A DNA stretch of 64,000 nt, taken from the NCBI GenBank assembly GCA_910574455.1, contig CAJSYZ010000009.1, forward strand, positions 2,621,040 through 2,685,039, given 5' to 3'. This DNA is from Trichaptum fuscoviolaceum (taxonomy: Eukaryota; Basidiomycota; Agaricomycetes; Hymenochaetales; Trichaptaceae). The translations under genes and the position numbers were made by a program. The notes below the pieces were generated by a model that was given only the letters and a program-made list of their open reading frames with translations, was not told where the DNA came from and did not search any database. This document shows, one piece after another, positions 48,332 to 60,235 of this stretch (its first letter is position 1; each line of letters starts with the position of its first letter).

Positions 48332-49717
48332 ATGCTGTCTTTACCATTTGAACTTCAAAGCCATATTCTGGACCTTGCTGTCGGATTCGACCCTCTGTCA
48401 GACCCTGCGCTGGTAAAGCCCACCGCGAATAACCACTGGCGTCAATCGAAAAGGGACAGTGCGCTGGGCTATGAGCTTTTTCACGCCAAACGTTTCATGC
48501 GAGCTGCTCACATCCAATGCAGAACCATGAGAATGGTGAGTGTACCATGGTAGTTTTTCAGTACATTTCTTGAACTCGACCGTCTCTTTTACTAAATCAT
48601 CATGCACTTTACGACACGACTTTAACTTTGGTTTTCATAGACAATTATATTGACATACCGAGGGTGGGCCCAACACATGCAAGATGGTATGCTTCGAGTA
48701 ATTCTTTTGCGCAACTCAAAGGCACTGGCTTCGCTGTATGCGATCATACAAAGCCAACCATCTCTCGCTGATTCAGTGGAAGCCATCTACATCTGCAATG
48801 ACTTCAAAGGCTCCCAGAGCTTTTTTTCCAACAAGTTTGAGACCCGAATCTGTGATCCCCTCGTCCCGGTGATTCAGTGCTGCAAAAAATTGAAGATCCT
48901 GGAACTGGATGATCTCACTTTCAACCCTTCGGCGACAAAGAGCGTACTTAGTCAGCTACATTCTCGTCGCCTCGAATCACTCAGGCTGAATGCTCCATCA
49001 GATACAGTCATGGCGGCCTTGATGCGACATCCTTGCCTCCGAACTCTCCAAATATTTGGCGATGACATCAATAACCCCTCCAATGGCAATCTACCATTTC
49101 TTCAGGAGTTACTTATTAAAGGATCTGGACCGCGTTTTCGCATCTCGAACCTTTCGTCCTGGAACATCATGAGCGTGACTACATTGATCATTGATTGCAA
49201 AAGAGCATTCATCGGAGAGGCGCAGCTTGAGAAAGCACTCAATCCGATAGCGACCCAGCTGCTCTACTTCAGTATCGAGGCTGGCATCATCGACATTAAC
49301 ATCTATTGGATCACGGCGCGTTGTACGAACCTGGAAACACTTTGTCTCTCTTATTCACAGTTAAATCGCCACAACCGAGAAGCAAATGTAGAGGGAGGCA
49401 CGAATCGCACGATTCATGGAAACCTCAAGACTATCGGTCTCTTCGGTCTATTTGAACACCACGCTGACGCCCCCGAGCTCGTCATGTTCAATAGAACGTC
49501 ATTTCCACGACTGTCGACAATCAGGGTGCTGCACAGCAACCTCATGCAGCTTGCGTATAGGGTAAAGCACGGCCAAGTCGATGTCGTGCGGCCCCTTGAA
49601 GAGTGGCACGCCCACTTCGACCGCATTGGCATTCGACTCGAGGATAGTTCAGGACAGAGGGTCGGAAGTTTGCCGCCTTACGAAACAGCGAAGAGCCAGT
49701 TAGCTACACTATATTAA
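48332..49717 (+). CDS. F-box-like protein with leucine-rich C-terminal region
   Basis: Two exons (48332-48535, 48641-49717). MLSLPFELQSHILDLAVGFD at the N-terminus fits a short F-box helix (LP.E...I). The rest has irregular leucine-rich stretches (KKLKILELDDLTFN, SRRLESLRLNAPSD, PCLRTLQIFGDD, TNLETLCLSYSQL). This is the common plan of basidiomycete F-box/LRR-like proteins, presumed substrate adaptors of SCF ubiquitin ligases. The intron begins GTGAGT after RTMRM. Substrate unknown; the F-box call is moderate because it is short. Confidence 0.7.
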
Positions 49718-50056
49718 TCTCGTAGCAGAGAGTTGGAACAGTCGTCAGCATTGCAATTTAGACGACCCATGGTTCGAGAACACTTTATATTCACCAGTAA
49801 TATTTATTGGGCCCTTATCTTCTTGTAGTATGCCTACGAATAGACTATGTATGCACCCTTCGAGCAACTGAACTGCTTGAGTTTCATGACTACTTAGAAG
49901 TCTCCTGTTTCAGGTGATCTGTCAGACCCGGCAGCAAACAAGGTATAAAGAGATGTTCATCCAAGGTGTGATATGTACTGATAGAATTAAGAATATTCTA
50001 GGTGCACCTGAACGAGCCTGATGTGATGCGGAGGATCTGACTGCAACCAGTAACAT
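49718..50056. other. Convergent 3' ends, nothing seen
   Basis: 339 bp between two convergent stops. Confidence 0.5.
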
Positions 50057-52343
50057 TCACGTTCGTTGAGCCCCTACCAGAGCGTCGAACCTCTCTGTGC
50101 GAGGAATGAAACGGCATGTAAACGGCATGGGCTGACTATTTGAAGAGTGGCTTAAATTCGAGCGCAAAAAGCAATTTGAGTCTGAGCAGCTCACCTGATT
50201 GAACCTGGTGTAAATTCGATTCTGGATAAAACTTCCATCCCGTTCTGAGAATCGAGTGCAGGGAGGACGTCGAAAACCGAGAGCACACTCGCGATCGTGA
50301 GCCAGATGATATCATCGGCAAAGAAACGGCCTGGACATATGCTGCATGACGAGCAAGTCAGATGGCGCGAAGGACGTGTCTACGCTGAGCATACCGTCTT
50401 CCGAAACCAAAGAGAATCTTCGACGGGTCAGCCGGAATTCGATCAAGGTCAGAAGGGAGAGTCTTTTCCAAGTCCAAGAACCGCTCAGGGAAGAAGCGAT
50501 CGGGCTCAGGATAGTAGCGTTCATCTCGCATCATTTGTCTATCAAACAAAGAAATGATGTTAGGAATTTTCCCAAGCACTACATGAAAACCACAGACTTG
50601 ACATTCCCAACGATCATCGATCCTGCTGGTATTGTACGGCCTTCATATACGTCATCTTCCATACTGCGGTGAGGAATACCTGGAAAATAGGATGTTAGTT
50701 TGACTACGTTCTACCGAAACGACTGCTCACCCAGTGGAACTGGAGGGTTATATCTTCATATGAAAATATAAGAAAGTCAGTCTCATTTCGTTAAGAACTA
50801 TTCATCTCAATGCTACTCTTCTCCATGCTACTCTGTTACTCACCGATATAGTTCTTTTACTATATAATCGATGTACGGAAGACTATTCTTGTCTGTAAAT
50901 GTTGGCAAACATTGTGTCTCCTTAGTGACTTCATCAAGCTCCGCTTGCGCACGTTTCACTATTTCTGGATGGTGGGTCATCAGGAGAAAGAAGGTATTGA
51001 GGGTGGCTTCTGACTGAACACAAAATATCAATTAGACGTTTGATAGGCTCGTGAGCAAAAAGCGCACCGTCTCTGCACCAGCTTTTGGTTGGTTAGTATG
51101 AGTGAACGGAACACCGAAGTTGTTAATGCTTACCCAGGAAAAGTATGCCTCCCAAAGCTGCGATGTCATCCTCCAGATCTTTATCCTTGTTCTTCTCTGT
51201 TTCATACTCCTCCAAGAGCTGAGCGATGAAAGATGCTTTCGCAGTCCTTGCTTCCTGTAATCGGAAGTGAGCGAGATGCAGGGGCCTGTGTGTTGAATGA
51301 AGGCCAGGTAGAAACACGTACAATCTCACTCTTTACTAACTCCACCGGGGTTACGAACGCAGAGTGAGTAAGGGCCTTTCCTGCTTCCAACTTCCTCAGA
51401 TATCCTGCACCGGGGAGCCAGGTCGGGAAAAAACGAACTGAGAAAGACAATTAGGGACTCGTCATGCTTGTCAAAAGATAAAAATCACATACGGAAGGGA
51501 AAGAAGTCAACTGGCGTCTGGCCTGGGGTCCCGACGGTAGTACTTATCTGAGCAACTTTCTCCATCTGAACAATGAGTTCGTCATTATCGGACATTACTT
51601 CATGCCCATAGGATGCCAAGCTAATTGCCCCAGCCAAAAGCCTATCATCAAAGCAGTCAGTATGAAATGCCATCATATAACGCAATGATATCCTTACCTA
51701 TGAACCCGTCTGCGAGGATCACCTTCAAAATTCGAGATGTCTTTAACGAACTTCTCAACCTCACTTAAAATCAAGTGTCGGAAGGAGTAAGATGCCTGTT
51801 GGTCGAAGGATTTTTGCATAATCTTCCTTTGTCTCCGCCATCGATCGTTGTATCTTAGAAGCACCATCGTGTTTTCCCAACCTAGCCTTTTCCACAGTTA
51901 GGGATAAAACGGGCGGATGTTGTGGATTGGTCATACATCTCAGCAGCCATGATGGGAGGGCGATCGGAGTAATTCGCGCCGCGCTTATCCATCAGCTCCT
52001 TCGCAACTTCAAACGAGTTGCAAATTATCATGGGTCGGCCAAATATATGAATGTAGATTAAGTCGCCTATAGTGTTGTAATTAATGGTCAGTTGCAGCCA
52101 GCACTACATCTAGTTTTTGCGTTACTTACCATATTGCTTTGACCATTGGGCAAAGGTCTTCCACGGTGAGTTGGGCGGTACCTTGAAGGCATGACCCACG
52201 AGGAAGTGGCCAGGAGGACCAGGAGGGAGCTTCTTCGCATTAAGCTTTCGGTGCACGTATACCACAGCTGCTGCAAGCAATAGTAAGCAAGCTGGATGGC
52301 TTGCAGATAGTTCCGATAGCTGCTGTATGGTGTTGGACATCAC
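50057..52343 (-). CDS. Cytochrome P450 monooxygenase
   Basis: Multi-exon gene from 52343 (MMSNTIQQLSEL; a second ATG follows directly). An N-terminal membrane anchor (HPACLLLLAAAVVYVHR) precedes the proline hinge KLPPGPPGHFLVGH. Motifs: I-helix AGAET, coded by a tiny exon near 51070-51085; K-helix E-x-x-R in DYIVKELYR (50840); DRQMMRDERYYPEPDRFFPERF; and the heme loop FGFGRR-CPGRFFADD, whose Cys codon is near 50335 after an intron. The last exon, reached through an intron of about 44 nt, reads SHSSNSQPMPFTCRFIPR and stops at 50057-50059. Substrate unknown. Related to the P450 at 57855. Confidence 0.9.
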
Positions 52344-52816
52344 TGATGCAACGATGAGAAAACTGGGGGCTGTTGCAGTTCTTATAGGTCAGGAACCAAG
52401 CAGTAGATGGTAAGCGAAGACATATAGTAGACGGCTTTCGTATCCCCGTCACGTATGAAGTACGCTTACTGCCGCCGAAACTAATTCAGCGCATTTTCAA
52501 GCGAAAATCTGTGATTCGAAATTCAACTTTAAGGTCGCGTTCACTGTACCAGCCGAAGCTGGGCAGAGCTGGATTGGTTGTAATCCTCATAGTGTTTGAT
52601 TGGCTCGATATCATGAAAACGCTCCAGCTGTAGTGCTTGTAGTTAAGAGCAAAACATGAGGAGAAGGTAACTTGAAAGACGAATGAGGACTCATGGCAGT
52701 CATGCATAGTACTATGTAGTAGTGACTATGTAGTAAGTACATAGTGCCAGTGAGTCACCGTTTTCAAGTCGGGAACGGCCCGGCCACGCACATTTTGGGC
52801 TTGAATCGATACCACC
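52344..52816. promoter_or_regulatory. Divergent spacer, P450 and eIF2D
   Basis: 473 bp. Contains repeats of ACTATGTAGTA at 52707-52740. No TATA box recognised. Confidence 0.35.
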
Positions 52817-55062
52817 ATGTTCAGGAAGGCTCTTGACGAACTCAAAACATCCGGTTCGTATTGTCTGCATTTAATCGACTGGATTCTCATCATAGAGTAT
52901 TTGTGAATATGTTCTTAGCGCCACTCCGGAATTCTGATCGCAGAAAGCTCAAACAGCGTGTTTTGGAAGATTTCGGTCTTTCGAACTCTCAAGAGCCTGA
53001 ACACAATGATGGTATAGACGTAGGCGATCTGCTTGTCCCGGATGGTTTGCAATCTATCAAGTTCACAACGCATGCGGGGGAGATTGGTGTACGCTATTTG
53101 ACAATACATATCCCTATAATGACGCTCATGGAGAACTTTATTACATGCAGATTGCATACCTCTCACCTGACGGAGATCCACTCTGGTTTACGCTCGGGAA
53201 GGGCAGTACAGATCTAATTCCATCAGGTGCTTTCATATCTACTTCGTTGGTAAAAATGATTCTAAACGTTATGTTAGTGTATACGCTCTGGAAGCGTTTC
53301 GACCTCCTTCCGGCGCTATCTACGCCCTCGGCCGTAATACCAGTCCTTACGGGTGGCGCAGACCTGATGATTCCCGGCGGTGTGTCATATACTTGTCGTA
53401 CTTACTGACTTATGCGATTTACAATACCTTTGTCAGAAAGTCGTCCAGCTCACCTCCTCCACCCCGGACCGTGCGCGTCGGAACTCACTCGTCAGTATTG
53501 CGAAGTATGTGCGCGGCGCGGTCGGGCCTCCGCTCGCTGTGGGTAGGCTCGTAGTCGATGCCTCTACTCTTGTGGACATGCGCAAAAATGATGAGAAAGG
53601 GAAGGCCGTGAAGGTTCTGCATGTACACGGTGACAAACTGTGGGAGATGGGGAGAAGAAGCGAGCCTCCTGAACCTGTGTCTTCACCACCCCCCGAGATT
53701 ACGCAAGGCTCTGACAGCGAAGTGGAGAGTGGAGAAGACGATGACAACACTGGAAACGGTTCCAACGACCGTGAAACGCTTGAACATTCAGAAGAGCCTC
53801 CGGCAACTCCGCCACCTGTTTCTGAAACGATCGAAGAAGGCGGCGAAACAATGTCCACAGCACTCACTCCTGAAAGAGTATCTTCACTTTTACGAACCTC
53901 CCTCATCCAAGCTTTGCGAACTACCATCGGCGCGCTCCCCTCCTCGGCATTCCCTCTCCCATCCAGTACTTTATATTCTGCACATATCCTACCATCCCGT
54001 CCCTCCTTTGTCCCCGCCCCCTCTGCTCCTGGATCCGAAGCATCCACACCCATTGACATCAAGCACTCATCTTACAAAACCCTCACTCTTTTCCTGCGTG
54101 CGGTTGAAAAGGACGGGCTGTTGCGTTTGAAGGAGGTCAAGGGAAAAGGGAAAGGAAAGAGTACGGGAGCAGAGATTCTTGTCCTCGATGTGAACACCGC
54201 TCATCCGGATGTCGTCTCGCATTCATTGTACACAAGTGTAGCAGATATGGAGAAGAAGAGAGAAAAGAAGGAGGAGAGGGAAAAGGCCGAGGGGAAAATG
54301 GCGTCTGAGGTTATGATCCATGCAATGTGGAAGCCGCATCAGCAGAGCATAAGGCTTTTTGAGGTTTGCGAGAAGGAGTTAGTTTATTTTCATTGAATCT
54401 CATTCTAACCGTTCACTGACAACTGTATTAGATCTTCCGCTCTGTATTCTCTCCAGGAGATTAAGTCTATAATCTCAGCTTACATAGAGGCGAAGAATCT
54501 CATCAACGCACATAAAAAGCAGTTCATCAACGTTGGATCTGACAATGTGCTATCCGCCATTCTGTCCTCCAAAGGTGACCCAAATGTTCCGGAGTTTTTG
54601 AAACGAGAAGAGGTGACAAAGCGTGTTGTTGAGAAGATGCAACCATGGCATCGGATTGATAGCGACGGTACGGAAGGTCATCCGAAGTAATCTCACACGA
54701 AAAATATGCATTTTCAACTATTTTTAACGAATTATACATGTCTTTTCAGGAAAGGCGCATTGAATCCTATCCTCCTCACCACCAAACTCCGACAGGGCCG
54801 AAAACTATGCACGTTGGTAACGCGCTTTGAACCTTTTTTTCCTGCGACCCCACCGCAGGTCCTCGCGGACGATCTTGCGGAAGCTCTCAGGAAGAAATGC
54901 GCGGCGTCAACCAGTGTGTCACCTCTTCCTGGTGGTCAGGGAAAGGGTTTAGAGGTGATGGTTCAGGGAAAGAAAATAAAGGAGGTTGAGGAAGTGTTGC
55001 TTGCGAAGGGAGTACCAAAGAAATGGATTGAGATTGTAGAAGCTGACGGGAAGAAGAAATGA
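52817..55062 (+). CDS. TMA64: Translation initiation factor eIF2D (ligatin)
   Basis: Multi-exon gene from ATG 52817 (MFRKALDELKTS); the first intron runs to about 52918 and continues PLRNSDRRKLKQRVLEDF. eIF2D delivers tRNA to ribosomal P sites and takes part in ribosome recycling. Domain order: an N-terminal DUF1947/PUA part (ISPDGDPLWFTLGKG-like, TLWKRFDLLPALSTP, VLTGGADLMIPGG), an acidic linker (SDSEVESGEDDDNTGN), a SWIB/winged-helix region, and a C-terminal SUI1 domain (LLTTKLRQGRKLCTLVTRFE, VMVQGKKIKEVEEVLLAKG), with the stop at 55062. The region 53600-53860 is low-complexity. Confidence 0.93.
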
Positions 55063-56055
55063 ATTTGTTTACTACCAAATATAGGTGCGTATATATGCTT
55101 CTATCTCGCTATTCGCTGATGTATAACTTTGGAATCTGTTATAAACTTAAGTAAGGTGCGCTTTTCTCTCTATTCGACGTTCACATTGAGTAATTCCTCT
55201 GAACAGAAGAGGTGAAATATATTGTGTATCGTCACGTACTTGAAATATCAAAGCATGCTGCAACGAGTGATCTCGATGAAAATGTATGAGTTGTTTTCTT
55301 CTTACGCCGTTATTGTGGTACTTTCCACCTTACTTCACGACTGAATGGCACTTCTGCCTGACAATGAAAATATGCTATACCGTCCGTAGCTTTGCAAGGT
55401 ACGTGACTATGCGTAAGCGTATTTCGCATCGATCTGACGTGGCTTGGTCGCAGAACAAGTGTAGCAACTTGAACTCCTGAGGGTAGCCCTCTCTATCGCG
55501 GACCGTGAATCGTCTCTGTAATGTTCACGCTCTACCGAATGTAGTCTGGTTAGACATTTCTTCTCTGATCAGCTACGACATAGGCAGGTATCCGCGATAT
55601 CTTTGGTTGAGTCTGGACTTCTAGATATCTATGATCATCGTTGGATAACATCCCCTGAACCCTAATCCTTAATCTCCGAGTTCTAGCACCAACGCATTGC
55701 CCTTGGAGGGCTTTCCATGCTGCCTGCTGACCGCAGACAATGTGTCCCTGGAACTCTAGGACTTTCATAGACCTGAGCGCCATCAGTCACAAGGGCATTG
55801 GTATACTTCCTCGATTTCATTTCATCGAATCCAGGCTACCCCCGAGCAAAACTTTGCATCGAAAAGCTGTCAAATCCATGAATGATGGTTGTTCTCTCAT
55901 CTTGAGAAGGCGCAATGGACATTTGCGAACCAGCAGCTTGGTGGGGACCGATAGTGTTCCAATTGCTGCTATAAAATCACCTGGCCCTGAGGATTGAGCT
56001 CTAAGGTCTTTCCTATTATCAAGCAGATATCGTCCTATTTCGATAGCCTCCAAGA
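55063..56055. other. Intergenic, no gene recognised
   Basis: 993 bp. Short open frames on both strands have no recognisable motif. Confidence 0.5.
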
Positions 56056-56993
56056 ATGTCTTCCTGTCCCCTGCCTCCTCCGCTCGAACCTCCTCCGCTC
56101 GAAACTTTGCTGAAGAGAAATGTGGCTTGGGCCGATGCAGTTGCGAAGTACGATGGAGAATTCTTCCCGCAATTGGCAAATAACCCACAGAAACCGCCAG
56201 TGAGTATCATGATCTGATATCAGTGGTACATAGTTCAGCAATACCCTTTCTCTTGAACTCAGGTTCTATGGATTGGATGCGTTGACTCTCGGGTTCCAGA
56301 GAGTGTGATCACAAATTGTCGTCCCGGTGATATTTTCGTGCACAGGAATATTGCGAAGTAAGCCCCACTGCTTCTGAACACGAGTTTTCGCTGACTGCAA
56401 GTACAAAAAGTCTCTTTACTGTGAATGACGATTGCGCAGAGTCGGTTCTTGCCTACGCGGTGGAGTCTTTAGGTGTCCAACATAGTGAGTGGACGAGAGG
56501 CTCTGCATTTTCTTCTGACTTGATTGAAATGAACTATGACTCGTAGTCGTTGTTTGTGGACATACAGACTGCGGTGGTGTCAACACGGCATACAGGTCAG
56601 TCTATCCGGATACTGAGCCTGAGGCGCGCTCTTCAGAAGGGCCCGGTAAGATACCCGTATCTTAGATATGGTAATAACCAATGACTTCTCTTTCTAGAGG
56701 AGGAAACGATCAAGTGCTTGGATCAAGGAAAACAACATCTCGATCGTTGGCTCGAGCCGATCGTAGAGCTTGCCAATAACTCTGACTTCGCTCCTGGAAC
56801 TGCTACAGCCATGGGTGATCCCATACAACGACTCGTTGAAGCCAATGTTCGCCAGCAGATGAAGAATATATTGGAAAGTAAAGTATTCAAAGAGCAGAAA
56901 GAGCAGTTGACCTCTGATTCGAAAGCTCAAGTTGATATCCACGGATGGGTTTTTGATTTGGCGACAGGGAAACTGAAAGACTTGAATGACTGA
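56056..56993 (+). CDS. Beta-class carbonic anhydrase
   Basis: Zinc enzyme interconverting CO2 and bicarbonate. ATG 56056 ([19 protein letters not shown]), five exons with introns of about 45-65 nt. Zinc ligands and catalytic dyad visible: C-x-D-S-R in [12 protein letters not shown], and H-x-x-C in [24 protein letters not shown] and [16 protein letters not shown] lie between them. The last exon (from 56700) reads [20 protein letters not shown] and ends [20 protein letters not shown], a normal C-terminus. No signal peptide, so probably cytosolic. Confidence 0.95.
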
Positions 56994-57854
56994 ACGTTTA
57001 TGTTGGTTTTTGGTTTGCTCAGATGTAAATTTGTTTGGTGTATCTAAGGAAATGTTTCCAGATACTCAGCGTGATTGGCGTATACCTAATTCATGAGTTC
57101 AGCAATGCAGCGACATAGCGTTAACTAGAAGAGGTTTGGGCACTCACGACCGTACCTCTGAGTATACAACCTTCCTAACTACACTTTCGGCTGGCACTTC
57201 AAGTTGCCCAAAGACACACCGGGTCCACAACAGTCTTTGAGTGAGTTGAGTATCTCATTGGTAACGCATGAATTGTGTCGGGCCCACTGTTTCTGAACAC
57301 AAGGTATCCCCCCTTCCCTAACGAAGGCGTTTCAAGTGTACTATCATTGATCCGCGAAGTATATACATGATGGTTCACCAGGAGCTGTTATCTAGTAGTA
57401 GTTCGGCACCCTGCCGTGACGACGATCACTTTCTTTCAAACTCCGATCAAAGCTCAGGTTTTTCATATCGCGCCAACTTGAATTTCCAGTCTCGTAGACA
57501 CGACATCCTTACCATAGCATTTACCTCCGCTTCACTCATGCATATCCGCAATGTATGCCGGATCATATAAATCAACTGTCTAAAGCAGAAACGAACAAAG
57601 TTCGCTCAAAATAGACCGGTGTTTGTATCTGCCGACAATACTGGTGTCTGTCACGGTGGCCTGTAACGCCGCCTGTTGCGTCGATTCCTGAAATGTACTT
57701 CAACACCATTTGGTTCTTCGTAAAGACGGGTACTTCTGGCCGGAGAAGACTCGGCAAAGGCTCTGAAACGACGGTTAATAATAGCATACTCTTATTCGCT
57801 ATATAAACGACGAAGTCTCGGCCATTACACAGTAGCTTCTCTCATTTTCCGATA
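56994..57854. promoter_or_regulatory. Intergenic region with P450 promoter
   Basis: 861 bp without a recognised gene. A TATATAAA at 57800-57807, 48 nt before the P450 ATG, is a plausible TATA box. Confidence 0.45.
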
Positions 57855-60235
57855 ATGTTTCCTAACATCGTTGACTTTTCCTCATCGCACCTGGCGCTGC
57901 TTTCCCTTCTCGCCTTTCTATTGCTCCGGCTTCTAAGAAAGAAAGATCAACTCCTTCCTCCCACCCCACCAAGTGATCATTTCATTGGTCATGCAAGATT
58001 CATACCGCTTGAGTATGCATGGAAGACTTTCGCCGGTTGGAAAAAGAGATACGGTGAGCTACCTTCCACTCAAGGATCCATTAAAAGTTGCTCATTCGGA
58101 TGCCAAACTATAAGGCGACCTTGTCTACATCCATGTACTCGGAAGTCCGATGGTTGTTATCAATTCAGCAAATGTAGCACGGGATTTACTGGACAAACGT
58201 AGCGCGAACTTTTCAGACCGGCCCAGGATGTACGTCCTGGGTGACCTGTGAGTTTATTCGAACTATGATACCCGTACAAGATCCATAAATCAATCCGTTC
58301 TCGCAGCATGGGATGGTCCAATAGTCTCCCTTTCCTGTCGCATGGCAATCGCTTTCGGCGGCAGCGTAGACTTATGCAACGGTATTTTGATGCACAGGCA
58401 GTCAATATGTTTAAGACCACGCAAACGGAGCGTGTCCAAGTTTTCCTCAGTGAACTTCTGCAGAGACCAGAGGAATTCCGCGAAGTTATTCACAGGTAAG
58501 CGCATGACGGCTTCGAAGGCTCGTATTACGAGGCATTTTCTACATCTATCATCTCATCTAGCCTTCAGTATCTCATATCTCATGTAGCTAATCACTGTTT
58601 GGAATAGGCTGGTTGCAAGCACGATCCTGAAGGCCACATATGGTTATTCCGTTCTTTCTAAGAACGATCCACTTGTCTCTTTGCTTGAACGTGCCGCTAC
58701 CATGTCCGGAGAAGCAGGAAGTCCGGGCGGGACTTCTATCGACCTATTTCCTTTTCGTATGTTCTTCCCCAAGCTCCGTGTTTACTTCGTGCATCACATA
58801 AGCTGAGACATCCGTGCAGTACGCTTTGTCCCTGTGTGGTTTCCTTCTTGGTTTCCTGGAGTGGTTGTGAAGCGGCACTCGCTCCGGACTCGCGAGTTAG
58901 TTGAGGAAATTATGTCGGGTCCGCTTCGGGAATTAAAAGCAAAAAAGGTAAGAACAGTTTGTTTAAATCTTAAATTACTACTAAATTGATGAGCATAGGC
59001 AGCAGGCTTTTTAGAACCTTCTTTCGTGTCAAAGATGCTGGATGATTACGAGGTTGAGCAGCGTGAAGACCCAGAGGTAGCAGAAGACATCAGAGTTCTG
59101 GGTGCGGTCACTTACACAGGTATGGAGCATTCTCTTCTATGCAACTTCTACCTTTCTCTACTAATTAATCCATTACATTTCAAGCCGGGTTTGAGACCGT
59201 AAGTCCGTCAGATATATATTCAACGCTCCCCCACAGTCAACACATGAAACTTGTCTATTCACTCACATTGTCATTCAGTCCTCTGGAAGCGTACTCACCT
59301 TCCTAATGATGGGTACGTTATATCCCGAGGTTGTAAAGAAGGCCCAAGAAGAGCTTGATAGAGTGACTGGAGGCGAGAGGTTGCCCACTTTCGATGATCG
59401 CGCGGAACTCCCGTACATTGACTGTATTATGAAGGAAGTATTTCGGTATGTTGGGTGCCAGCTTTTCTTGTTCTCTTCAGTGCTAACGTCGTTCTTCCCC
59501 GAAAAGTATAAACCCAGTCACCCCTTTGGGCACGTTAAGACACTCCTAATGATGGTTAATCAAATAGTAACTTGAGTATAATTGTAGCTATGCCTCATGG
59601 AACCATTCAGCCCGAGCAATACGGTGATTGGGAGATCCCGAAGGGTGCTATGGTCATGCCGAATGTTTGGTGCGTATGATAATGCTCCTTCTTCTGGTGC
59701 CTCTACCAAATATAAACGTCAACCTTCTTCGGTGACTGATTGATCACGATTAGGCAAATGATGCGTGATGAGCAATACTTTCCCAATCCCGACGTGTTTT
59801 CCCCGGAACGGCATCTTGATAAGGTCAAATGCAGCTCCGATGTCTCAACCGAGTTCGAAAGGAACGATGACCCAAGTAGTCTAGTTTTCGGGTTTGGTCG
59901 TAGGTACGCTAGTCGACCTGTAATCTACTTGTTCGAGGTGGATACTCACCGTCTTTTAGAATCTGCCCAGGTCGTTTCTTTGCGGAGAAGACAGTCTGGC
60001 TTACTATCGCGTGCATTTTAGCCACGTTTGACGTCAGGCCTTACGTTGACCAAGAGACTGGGAAGGAGATACTGCCTGAGATTGCTTTCTTGTCTGGCGT
60101 GACTAGGTGAGTACCTGCAGCCATTAATTAAGAGCTTTCTCACCCTTTGCCAGTCAACCCAAACCGTTCAAATGCACTATTTCTCCTCGATCAGAGAATC
60201 ATGCAAAGTTGATTCATCAGATTGCCTTCGTTTAA
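57855..60235 (+). CDS. Cytochrome P450 monooxygenase
   Basis: About ten exons from ATG 57855 (MFPNIVDFSSSHLALLSLL, membrane anchor) to the TAA at 60233-60235. Hinge LLPPTPPSDHFIGHARF; FRRQRRLMQRYFDAQAV (C-helix region); I-helix AGFET, split by an intron before SSGSVLTF; E-x-x-R in DCIMKEVFR; QMMRDEQYFPNPDVFSPERH; heme loop FGFGRR-ICPGRFFAEKTVW, split by an intron so that the Cys codon lies near 59965; ends PFKCTISPRSENHAKLI. It shares segment after segment with the P450 at 50057 (WKTFA.W...YG, CPGRFFA), so the two are likely paralogues. Substrate unknown. Confidence 0.93.

Noticed and set aside
55740..56188. Open frames on both strands before carbonic anhydrase
   Set aside because: The minus-strand frame overlaps the first carbonic anhydrase exon and neither frame has recognisable motifs.
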